From: Candidatus Allofournierella merdigallinarum
GTDB taxonomy: Bacteria; Bacillota; Clostridia; Oscillospirales; Ruminococcaceae
DNA: 64,000 bases
Direction of reading: 5' to 3'
Assembly (NCBI GenBank): GCA_019117205.1
Contig: DXAC01000015.1
Location: forward strand, 18,205 to 82,204
Shown here: positions 51,263-59,500 of the stretch, in pieces
How positions within the stretch are numbered: position 1 is the stretch's first letter
How the letters are laid out: every line of letters begins with the position of its first letter
Made by a program: the position numbers and the translations under genes
Notes under the pieces: model-generated
What the model saw: only the letters and a program-made list of their open reading frames with translations
Database searches by the model: none
Told to the model about the DNA's origin: nothing

Positions 51263-51460
51263 TGTGAACAGCTCGTCCACGGTGGCGCCCAGCTCCTTGG
51301 CCAGCTTGAAAGCCAGCGCCAGGGTGGGGTCGTACTTGTTGTTCTCGATGGCGTTGATGGTCTGGCGGGAGACGCCGCACTTTTTTGCCAGCTGCTCCTG
51401 CAGCAGGCCCTTTTCCCGGCGCATCTGGCGAATTTTATTTTCCACGCTCGAAATCACCAT
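51254..51460 (-). CDS. XRE family helix-turn-helix regulator (single domain)
   Basis: 68 residues, almost entirely one HTH domain: IRQMRREKGLLQEQLAKKCG, VSRQTINAIENNKYDPTLAL and AFKLAKELGATVDELF. This YozG/PadR-independent small XRE type is usually paired with a small membrane protein. It overlaps the membrane-protein gene by 26 bases. The start could instead be GTG 51445 (VENKIRQMR). A palindrome at the operon promoter is a likely binding site (inference). Confidence 0.93.
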   Translation of the reverse strand: MVISSVENKIRQMRREKGLLQEQLAKKCGVSRQTINAIENNKYDPTLALAFKLAKELGATVDELFTPG

Positions 51461-51770
51461 ACCGTTTCTTTAATACCAGCAGCACCACAAAATAGGTCAG
51501 GGCGGTGACGCTGAGGTCAATGAATGGGTTGGATTGCAGCTTTTGCGCCCGCACCACCGCCTCCACCACGTCGAACACCTGGGTCAGCACCGTGATCAGC
51601 AGGGTGAACGCGCCGGCTTTCCAGACGATGAGCTGGCGCCGCTCGTCCCCCTGGCGCACCAGCGAGACCACCATCCCGATGTCCAGGGCGATGGTGCCCA
51701 GCAGATAAAGGCCGAACAGGATCAGAAGAAAGTTTTCCAGTGTAAATGCGCCTTGCGTTACAGGGTCCAT
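51435..51770 (-). CDS. Small three-to-four-helix membrane protein paired with the XRE regulator
   Basis: 111 residues with hydrophobic segments at about 11-33, 45-66 and 85-104. No named family is recognised with confidence; layout and pairing resemble DUF2178/DUF3796-like partners of small XRE regulators. ATG 51770 has AAAGGAGG. It may modulate the regulator's activity at the membrane (inference). Confidence 0.8.
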   Translation of the reverse strand: MDPVTQGAFTLENFLLILFGLYLLGTIALDIGMVVSLVRQGDERRQLIVWKAGAFTLLITVLTQVFDVVEAVVRAQKLQSNPFIDLSVTALTYFVVLLVLKKRYGDFERGK

Positions 51771-51789
51771 TGGGCTGCCTCCTTTCAAA

Positions 51790-51809
51790 ATGTCAAACTC
51801 TTTTGACAT
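51790..51809. promoter_or_regulatory. Palindromic operator candidate of the XRE operon
   Basis: Perfect 8-base inverted repeat ATGTCAAA-4-TTTGACAT between the -10 box and the ribosome site. A related half, ACTCTTGACATC in the opposite orientation, overlaps the -35 box at 51836-51847. Confidence 0.65.
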
Positions 51810-51813
51810 CACC

Positions 51814-51842
51814 AGCATACCACGGGCGGCCGCAGATGTCAA
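51814..51842 (-). promoter_or_regulatory. Promoter of the XRE/membrane-protein operon
   Basis: Consensus TTGACA (51837-51842), 17 bases, TATGCT (51814-51819) on the minus strand. Confidence 0.85.
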
Positions 51843-51970
51843 GAGTTTTTTACATTTTTCCGGGAGCGGCCGGCGGAAAGCCGGTGTTTTTCACACGCGG
51901 GCTCTTCGCCCCATGAGGAACGCGTGATACAAAGCCTGCCGCAAGGGGTTTTATGCCGGTTACGGGATAC

Positions 51971-52008
51971 AAAAACCGGGCGGCCCCGCTAAAAAGCGGG
52001 GCCGCCCG
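51971..52008 (-). terminator. Terminator of the sortase-pilus operon
   Basis: 14-base perfect stem (51977-51990 with 51995-52008), AAAA loop, and TTTTT on the minus strand at 51971-51975. Confidence 0.93.
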
Positions 52009-52073
52009 AAACACTCTTTTATTCCCGGGTCTTCTCCGCCGGCGGCCGCGCGGTGAAAGGCAAGCCGCATGGC

Positions 52074-52718
52074 TCAACCGGCAGAGGAGGAAGTATTGAT
52101 GTCCTGCACGGCCGCCGCGCTGGAAGCCGGCGCGCAGCGCACCACAAAGCGCTGCTGGCCGCTGTATGTGCAGGTGAACAGGGTCAGTCCCGGCTGGTCC
52201 CAGGGCAGCTGTTCGCCCGCGACGCCGTCCAGCACCTCGATGGACTCCACCTGATAGGTGAACACGCCGCCGATCACGTCGGTAAAGATCACCAGGTCGC
52301 CCGCTGCCAGCGTGTGGATGTCTTTAAAGTGGCAGCTGTAATTGTGGCCTGCGATGATCATGTCGTCCTCCAGGTAGGAGCCCTGGTAGCGGCAGACGTT
52401 CTCTTTCAGCGCCGGATAGCTGAAATCCCGCTCCACCGGCAGGCTCAGCTCCAGCGCGGGGATGTCCAGTATGCCGATGTAGGAGGTGTCTCCCAGCCGG
52501 GCGCTTTGCATCTCGGACACATCCGGATACTCCGCCAGGGGCTCGCTGGGCATCACCTGCTCTTTGAGCGCCTGACACACCTGGCGGGTGGCGGCCTCGG
52601 CCCGCTGCTCGCGCCAGAGCACGTTGTAGGCCACCAGGCCGCCCGCCGCCGCCAGCAGCGCCAGGCCCAGGGCCATCAGGCACCGGCTGAGCCGCTTACG
52701 GCTGTTCGTCGTCTTCAT
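52074..52718 (-). CDS. Second sortase of the pilus operon
   Basis: 214 residues: a basic N-terminus, one membrane helix (LMALGLALLAAAGGLVAYNV) and an extracytoplasmic sortase domain. IGILDIPALELSLPV, MIIAGHNYSCHFKDIHTL (catalytic His), GLTLFTCTYSGQQRFVVRC (catalytic Cys and Arg) are intact. There is no class C lid motif or C-terminal helix, so the class is not certain; B- or D-like. It may attach the finished pilus or the minor subunit to the wall (inference). ATG 52718 overlaps the upstream pilin gene by 23 bases. Confidence 0.88.
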   Translation of the reverse strand: MKTTNSRKRLSRCLMALGLALLAAAGGLVAYNVLWREQRAEAATRQVCQALKEQVMPSEPLAEYPDVSEMQSARLGDTSYIGILDIPALELSLPVERDFSYPALKENVCRYQGSYLEDDMIIAGHNYSCHFKDIHTLAAGDLVIFTDVIGGVFTYQVESIEVLDGVAGEQLPWDQPGLTLFTCTYSGQQRFVVRCAPASSAAAVQDINTSSSAG

Positions 52719-53673
52719 CGCGCAGCTTCCAGCCGGCGCCAAACAGCGCCACGCCGCCCACTGCCATCACCGGCACCGGCCACCAGAGCAGGCCGGTTTG
52801 GGGAATGGCGGTACCGGCCGTCTGGCCCGGGTCCGTGCCGGGAGTCTGGCCCGGATCGCCGCCCGGGTCGGAGGTGTCTTTGTCCGGGCAGGTGTTGGTG
52901 ATCACCCAGCGCTCGCCGTTGGGGGCGATGGTCACCGTGTAGCCGTCGGGCACGTCCCGCTCGGCCAGGGCGTAGGTCTTGTCCCCCTCCAGGCCGGTAA
53001 AGGTGTGTTTCCAGTGGTTGGCCTCGCTCAGGGTAACGGTCTCTTTCAACACGCCGTTGCATATCAGCTCCACCGTTACGCTTTCCGGCCGGGGCAGCGA
53101 GTTGCCGCTCCATACCTTGCTGACCTCCAGATCCACCAAAGGCGCCTTGCGCTCCACCTTGAGCACCGCCTGGGCCTGGGTGTTCCACTGGCCCTGGGCC
53201 GTGTCATAGGCGGGCAGCACCAGCAGCGACGGCGCGGGGAAATAGCGCCAGCCGGCCTGGTCGGTGGTCTGGGCCGCCTGCAGCAGATAGAGGCCGCTGT
53301 CCAGGTTGGCAAAGTCCACCAGGCCATTCTGATCGGTGGTGGCGGTGGCGATGGGCGCAAGGGAGTCGGCCAGCGCGTAGTTTGCCAGGGTGCTGGCCGC
53401 GTCCGCCCACTCCTTGTCGGTGAGCTCCAGCAGGTCCACCGGGTAGTTGGCAAAATCCCCGCAAAGGGTAAAGGTGATCCAGGGGCTGGTCTCGCTGATA
53501 TCCGCCACCCGGTGCAGGGTCACCTCCACGCCGGCAAGCGGCTGGCCGGAATAGGCCAGCTTTGCTTGCAGCGTGGTTTTGTCCTGGGGCAGGTCGGGCG
53601 CTGCGAAAACCGGCAGGGCACAGCCGAGCAACAGGAACAGCACGGCCAGCGCCGCGCACAGCTTCTTGCTCAT
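52696..53673 (-). CDS. Minor pilin, CnaB/SpaA-type, IPQTG sorting signal
   Basis: 325 residues with a signal peptide (KKLCAALAVLFLLLGCALPVFA). An N-terminal domain with QAKLAYSGQPLAGVEVTLHR is followed by a CnaB-like domain starting VDLEVSKVWSGNS and ending GDKTYALAERDVPDGYTVTI, where the Glu and Lys could form an isopeptide bond. A Pro/Gly/Thr-rich stalk precedes IPQTG, a hydrophobic helix and a charged tail. The IPQTG form differs from LPATG and LPKTG of its neighbours, suggesting recognition by a different sortase, perhaps the one encoded next (inference). ATGA overlap with the class C sortase. Confidence 0.9.
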   Translation of the reverse strand: MSKKLCAALAVLFLLLGCALPVFAAPDLPQDKTTLQAKLAYSGQPLAGVEVTLHRVADISETSPWITFTLCGDFANYPVDLLELTDKEWADAASTLANYALADSLAPIATATTDQNGLVDFANLDSGLYLLQAAQTTDQAGWRYFPAPSLLVLPAYDTAQGQWNTQAQAVLKVERKAPLVDLEVSKVWSGNSLPRPESVTVELICNGVLKETVTLSEANHWKHTFTGLEGDKTYALAERDVPDGYTVTIAPNGERWVITNTCPDKDTSDPGGDPGQTPGTDPGQTAGTAIPQTGLLWWPVPVMAVGGVALFGAGWKLRDEDDEQP

Positions 53674-54605
53674 CTCCTATCGCTCCTTTCATTCTTCTTT
53701 CGGTCCCGTATCAGCAGGACCACCAACAGCACCACCAGCCCCAAAGCCAGGGCAACGGGCGCCATGTTTCGCGGCTCGGCAGCGACGATCTCCTGGGCCG
53801 CGGTCTCGGTTTGCTCGGGGGCGGGGGTATACTCGGTGCGGACGCCCCGCACCAGCAGCCGATGGGTATTCACCCCGTAGGGGGTACAGGTGACCAGGGT
53901 GCAAAGGTCCTGCCCCTGCTGCACGCCCAGGCTTTCCACCTCCTGGGGTTCCACCACGCGGATCTCATCCACCGTGTAGGCCAGCGTCTGGTCCAGAACG
54001 TGCAGGTAGAACACATCCCCCACTTCCATCTGATCCAGGTCGCTGAGCAGCCGGGCCGAGGGCAGCCCCCGGTGGCCCGAGAGCACACAATGGCTGCTCT
54101 CGCCGCCCACCGGCAGCGAGCTGCTTTCCACATGGCCCACGCCCACCTGCAGCACCGCCGCGTCCACCCCGTGGTAGATGGGCAGCCGCACGCTTATCCC
54201 CGGTATCTCCAGATAGCCCATCATGCCGTTGCCGAACGGGTCCAGCATGTTGTTGTAGATGGCCATTTCGTAGTCGGAGAGGAACCATTCGGTGGGTTCC
54301 TGGGCAAGCTGGGTGTTGTATTCCAGCGCCTGGGCGAGCAGCTCGTCCAGGGTGCCGTCGTCCATCTGCTCCAGAGCCTGCTGATGGGAGGCAATGGCCC
54401 GGCTGTGGTTTCTCTCGTTCACCATGTCGCTCACGGTTGGATACAGCAGCAGACACAGCCCCACCAGAAACACCGCCACCAGCACAAGGGTAGAGGGCCG
54501 CACGCCAGGCCGTTTCCCCGCTGCCCGGCCGGGGCGCCGCCACACCTGCTTTTGCGGGGCGGGCGGCTGCCGGCCGGGCTGGTCGGGGCTTTCAAAATCA
54601 CTCAT
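53670..54605 (-). CDS. Class C (pilin polymerising) sortase
   Basis: 311 residues. A basic, proline-rich N-terminus, a first membrane helix (LVLVAVFLVGLCLLLYPTV), the lid motif D-P-F in NNMLDPFGNGMMGYLEIP, catalytic His in VLSGHRGLPSARLLSDL, Cys in LCTLVTCTPYGVNTHRLLVRG with its Arg, and a C-terminal membrane helix (APVALALGLVVLLVVLLI). Lid plus second helix define class C, which links pilin subunits by isopeptide bonds. It follows the major pilin by 75 bases. Confidence 0.95.
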   Translation of the reverse strand: MSDFESPDQPGRQPPAPQKQVWRRPGRAAGKRPGVRPSTLVLVAVFLVGLCLLLYPTVSDMVNERNHSRAIASHQQALEQMDDGTLDELLAQALEYNTQLAQEPTEWFLSDYEMAIYNNMLDPFGNGMMGYLEIPGISVRLPIYHGVDAAVLQVGVGHVESSSLPVGGESSHCVLSGHRGLPSARLLSDLDQMEVGDVFYLHVLDQTLAYTVDEIRVVEPQEVESLGVQQGQDLCTLVTCTPYGVNTHRLLVRGVRTEYTPAPEQTETAAQEIVAAEPRNMAPVALALGLVVLLVVLLIRDRKKNERSDRR

Positions 54606-54680
54606 GGGTCACTCCTGTCTGCCGCGGCCCGGGCGCAAACCCGCGCGCCGGGCGCGGCCGCGTGAACTGCCGGGGCAGGC

Positions 54681-56492
54681 TCACGCTTTAAAATGGTGGC
54701 GGTCGTTCTTTTTGGAGGCCGAGCGCACAGCCAGCACCACCAGGGCGGCCAGCATAAGGCAGGCGCCGCCGCACACGAACAGGGTGGTGCCCATGCCGCC
54801 GGTTGCGGGCAGCTCGGCGCCGGAGCGGTTCTCGATGTCAAGGCTGATGACGCCGGTGTTCGAGTCAACGGTGAGCGTCTGCGGCGCACCGTCGCCCACT
54901 TTGTAGGTGCCGGACCAGGTGCCCTTTTCAGTGCCGGTGGTAACGGTGGCGGGAGGCGTGAAGTTCAGCACCAGGGTGATGTCGTCGATGGTGTTGTAGT
55001 TGGCGGGGGTCTTGGTCTCTTTCAAGATATAGGTGCCGGCGCCCAGGCCCGTAAAGGTGACCACGCCGTCGGCGCCCACTTCACCGGCAACATTGGTACC
55101 CTGTGCCTCGGTGATCCAGCTGGTGGTGCCCGGTGTGCGGGTGTACTTTTGGGTGGTGCTTTCGTACAGATCGTCGTTGCTGCCATCGGGGGTGGTGGTG
55201 GTGTAAGCGCCGCTATTCAGCTTGTAGTATGTACCGCTTGCATCCGGGGTAAAGGTATCCGAGGCGGTGACGCCGGTGGTGATCACCCCGTCGCCGGTGA
55301 GGGTGAACGCAGCGCCGGTGAGGGGGAAGTCCTCCACGTTCACCTTGTTGATCTGAAGCTGGGCGGTGTACACATTCGCAATGGTGGAGGGCGTCTCGCT
55401 GACGGGCTCGCCGGTGGCGGGCTTGTCGCTGTCAGCGGGGTCGCCAACGTAGGTATAGTTCGGGTCGTTGGAGAAAGTCAGTTTGGCGCTGTTGCTGGTG
55501 CCGGTGGCGCCCGCCGCGGCATACTGGTTCACGGTGGCGTCGTAGGTGATCTCAATGGCTTTGCCAATATGGGTAGTGGTGTTGTACTGGATGAAATTTT
55601 TGAAAACGATCTCCAGGGTGGTAGGCTGCCCCGCCATGGGTACCGCAGGGGTGGTGCTGACGGTGTAATCGGTGTCCTTTGTCAGGGCAGTGCCATTCAG
55701 CTTCACCACGATGCTGTTCGCATTCGGGGTCAGGCCGGCGGACAGAGTATCCGAAACCACGAAGAAATACTTGTTGTAGCCATTCATATCCGGCACCTTG
55801 CTGGTAAGGGTATAGGTGACGGTGTCGCCCACCGAGACGTTGGTGCCGTCGGCGGGGGTCGCGGCAGTATCGCCCTTATCTTTCACCTGTTTGTCCAGGG
55901 TGGGCACGTCCGCCTTGGCGCTCACCGTTTTGTCTTTCACCAGCTGCAGGATGAACTTGGTGTAGGAATTGTTGTCGCCCTCGTCACCCGTAAACGCAGC
56001 CTCTTTCACCAGGTAGTAGCCGGCGGGCAGGCCAGGGATGGTCGCGGGGTAGACATTGCCGGTCGCGGTGGCGGCAGTGGTACCGGTGCCGGTGGGGCTA
56101 TCAGCCAGATACCGGGCCACCACGTCCGCAAAGGCGTCGGTGACAGCGGTGGCGTTTTCCGCTGCCAGCACATCGGCCACCGCGGCGGCGTCATCACAAT
56201 CTTTAAAAGGGGTATCGCCGTTCACAGTGATCGCCTTGACCGCGTTCAGCAGAGCAGTAGTGTCTTTCACACCGGTGCCCCAGTCGATGTTGATCAGGGT
56301 GTCCGCGCCGGTGCCCGACGGGTCGGTGGCCAGCTCACCCGAGAACACCCGGTAGGCCTGGTAGTCGTGGTTCGGCGTTTTGGAGTTGATGGTCAGGGTG
56401 TAGGTGTCATCCGCGAATGCGGCGGGCACTGCCAGGCAGAAGACCAGTGCCAGGCATAACAGGACGCTTAGCAGTTTTTTGGTTTGTTTCAT
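54681..56492 (-). CDS. Major pilin, LPATG-anchored, isopeptide domains
   Basis: 603 residues with a signal peptide (QTKKLLSVLLCLALVFCLAV...AFA). LTINSKTPNHDYQAYRVFSG opens the N-terminal domain; TLDKQVKDKGDTAATPADG starts a backbone-pilin domain with the isopeptide lysine; LQINKVNVEDFPLTGAAFTL starts the C-terminal CnaB domain and GAGTYILKETKTPANYNTID is its E box. LPATGGMG, a hydrophobic helix and a basic tail end it. This is the fimbrial isopeptide-forming backbone pattern. I start at ATG 56492, which has AAAGGAAG upstream; the codons before it do not encode a signal. Threonine content is high and codon use is less GC-biased than in neighbours. Confidence 0.94.
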   Translation of the reverse strand: MKQTKKLLSVLLCLALVFCLAVPAAFADDTYTLTINSKTPNHDYQAYRVFSGELATDPSGTGADTLINIDWGTGVKDTTALLNAVKAITVNGDTPFKDCDDAAAVADVLAAENATAVTDAFADVVARYLADSPTGTGTTAATATGNVYPATIPGLPAGYYLVKEAAFTGDEGDNNSYTKFILQLVKDKTVSAKADVPTLDKQVKDKGDTAATPADGTNVSVGDTVTYTLTSKVPDMNGYNKYFFVVSDTLSAGLTPNANSIVVKLNGTALTKDTDYTVSTTPAVPMAGQPTTLEIVFKNFIQYNTTTHIGKAIEITYDATVNQYAAAGATGTSNSAKLTFSNDPNYTYVGDPADSDKPATGEPVSETPSTIANVYTAQLQINKVNVEDFPLTGAAFTLTGDGVITTGVTASDTFTPDASGTYYKLNSGAYTTTTPDGSNDDLYESTTQKYTRTPGTTSWITEAQGTNVAGEVGADGVVTFTGLGAGTYILKETKTPANYNTIDDITLVLNFTPPATVTTGTEKGTWSGTYKVGDGAPQTLTVDSNTGVISLDIENRSGAELPATGGMGTTLFVCGGACLMLAALVVLAVRSASKKNDRHHFKA

Positions 56493-56551
56493 GGGTAGAA
56501 CTTCCTTTCTTCGTTTTGCTTTGACAGGCGGGATGCAAAAGAGTGATGGGC

Positions 56552-59500
56552 TCAAACCTTGCGGCGTTTTTTCGCCAGCGCCAGCACCGCAAGAGTACAC
56601 AATGCCATCCCCAGCGCGGGGAGCTGCCAGCGGCCCATGCCGCCGGTTTTGGGCAGCAGATAGAGCTTGTCGTTTTGCACGGTGTTTTCTATCTGCCGGA
56701 TGTAGTGGCCGTTTTTATCAAAGGTCACGGCCACGGGCTGCTGGTCGGTGATCTGGTAGCCGGCGGGGGCCCACAACTCCTGATAACAGTAGTTCCTGCC
56801 CTCCAGCTCGTCCCAGAACACCAGGCCGTAGTCGTTGGTCTTGCCCAGGCGGCACAGGTAGTAGGTCTTTTCATCTTGCCCCGTGCCCAGGGTGATGGTG
56901 GCCTTTCCTGCAAGCGCCGCCTGCTGCTCGGCTGTCAGGCCGTGCTTTTGGCACTCGGCTTCAAGCGCCTGCCCGGTGAGCGCGTCCGCCGCGCTTTCGC
57001 TGTACAGGCCGAAAATGGCGCCCGGCAGCGTCAGGCCGGCGTCCGCCGCGTCCACCTTGAGCAGGTCCAGCTCACGGCTCACGTTCATGTTTTCAAAGTG
57101 GGCCAGCTGGGAGGCAGCCTTGTTGTAGACAAAGGTGTAGCTGTTGGTGGTGCTGTTGTTGAGGCGGTAAAAATCGTAGTCCCAATAGCTGCCCAGCCAG
57201 GCGAACGGTTCGTCCGCCAGCTCCACCATTGTGTACTTGGCGCCGTTTGTCCACACCCAGGGGTCCGTCGTCTCTTTCAGCACCCTGTCGGTTTGGTCGT
57301 ACTCATACCGGCGCAGGTCGCCGAGCTTCAGAGTGTGTTCGTCGTCGCCCACGGCAAAGTCGATGGTGGCAAGGCTGAACTGCCTATTATCCGCCACCAG
57401 CGCCTCCACCAGGTCGCGGCCGGTGGTGTAGTTGCCGGCAAGGCCCTCGCCGGTGTAGATAAGGAAGCGGAACGTATCCGCCACGGCGGCAACGGCGGCC
57501 TCGCCGTCTTCATCCACAAGGGTCTTCTGGATGCGGGGGTAGTCCGGGATCATCACGCCCACCTCCAGCGGGGCGGCTTCCAGATGCATAAAGTCGTTTT
57601 TCATCTGGTAGCGGTAGCCAAAGCTGTTCCAGGCGATCTCGCCGGGCTCGGCCGCCGGGTCCGCCACCTGGCAATCGAACGAGACGTACAGGGTGGCATT
57701 GGCGGGGATGATGATGTCAGGATCGCTTAGATATACCCGGATGGAGCGGGCGTCCGCGCTGAAAGCGCCCCAGCCGTCTTGCGCCGGCGGGGTCGGTGTG
57801 TCGGCCGCATAGGAGCCCCAGTCCTCGCTTGCGAAGCTGGTCTTGGCGCTGTATTGGATGTTGGCCTGATCTGTCAGCTCATGCTCCGTCCCGCTTTTAT
57901 CCTCGTACCACACCCGCACATTGGGATCGGCCTGGAATTCCACCTTGAAATCGCTGTAACGGGGGTCGGCGCCGTTCAGGGTGAGCACGTCGTCCGGTTC
58001 GGGCAGGTTGTCGATGAGGGTGAGCCACTGGATGCCCTGGGTGTTCGCCGTGGTGTTGGCCACCTCCAGCTGGTAGGTAAAGCCGGTGTAGCCGTTTTTG
58101 TCTGTGGCGGGCGACAGGGCGATGGCGCCGCCGGCGAGGGAGTTGGTGGTATTGTCGGGTACGCCCTGCTCGGTTACCGACTTGCTGGAACTGGTGGAGT
58201 AGTTGGCGGTGATGGTGACGGTGGCCCGGGCCTGGATGCCGGTGCCCTGGCCCGCGTCGTCCCGCAGCACCCGGCCGGTGGTGACCCGGTCGTACTCGAT
58301 CTCCTGTTCAGGCAGGGTGAGCACCGCGGTGTTGACAAAAGAGGTATAGGCCTGGGTGGTGGTGTAGTTCTCGGTCCAGTAGGTGAGTTTGGAGGTAGCG
58401 CCCGGTTTGACGGCGTAATACATATAGCCAGATAGATTTTTCTGTTTAAGGGTCAGCTCCATGACCAGGCGGCCGTCGTCGTTGTACCAGAGCTTCAGCG
58501 AATAGGCGGATCTTTCCATGGCAGCGCCACCCACCGTGACCGTTCCGTCGCTGGTGGTAACGGACGTGACGCGGCCGTCGTCGCCCATGGTATAGTCCTT
58601 CACGGTGAAGAGGGTCGCGGGGAACGGGGCGCCATCCAGCGCGCCGGTGAGCACCACCTCGCCCGTGGCCAGGGTGTAGTAGGGGGGCAGGGTGTCGGTG
58701 ATGGTGTAGCCGTTGAGGAGGTTCTCCCCGTCGTTGCTCACGGTGAGCTGCCACCGCACCGCGTCGAGGGGCCCGGCAAAGCCCTCGCAGGAGGTGATGT
58801 CGCCACCGCTGCTGCGCTTTTGGACCACCGCCTTTTCCAGGCCGGGCACCGTGTCCGCCCGGGCCAGGGAGACCTGGGAGTAGAGCCACAGGTCGGCGTG
58901 GTAGCTGGTGGCAAAGCCCTGCAGCTGGGTAGCCTGGTACTCCGTCCACTGGCCGCAGCCGCCGTCGTTGCCGGTTTTGCCCGACATATCGTAGTCGTTC
59001 TTCACCTGGCCCACCTCCTCCGCCAGGCTGGCGCCCGCGTCGTAGGGGTCGTAGAGGGGCATGGCCAGGGTGTTCAGGGCGGCGTCGGGCGCGCCGGTGA
59101 CCCGGGCGGTGTAGGTGAACGCCAGGGCCTGGCCGGGGGCCAGATAGTACGCGCCGCCGGCGGCGTCGTAGGCGATGGTGTCCATGTCATCGTACTTCTC
59201 GCTGGGGGCGAAGCGGAACACCCGCAGGTCGCCCTGGGCGTCCTGCCGCGTTTGGGCGGTGATGGCCGCCTCCACCAGTTGGGCGCCCGCCGGCAGGTTT
59301 TCCAATTCACCCGGGTCGGTGATCAGGGCGGGGGCGACCGCGCTGGAAGTGTTCGTCTCGTGGAGGATCTTTCCGGACGCGCCCTGGGAGGTGATCCGGT
59401 CCTGCAGCTCGGTGAGGTAGAGGGGCCCCGGCCCCTGGTTGTAGACCAGGGCGTAGAACGCGACGCCTGTGTAGGCAGTTGGGATCTCCTCCGGGAAGCG

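Larger units (their letters stand above)
51771..52073. other. 303-base intergenic region between the sortase operon and the XRE operon
   Basis: Contains the XRE-operon operator and promoter (51790-51842) and the sortase-operon terminator (51971-52008). The stretch 51855-51970 shows no gene and no clear structure. Confidence 0.7.

Noticed and set aside
54693..56459. 588-codon glycine-rich open frame antisense to the major pilin
   Set aside because: It mirrors the Thr/Ala codons of the pilin gene; there is no ribosome site or domain.
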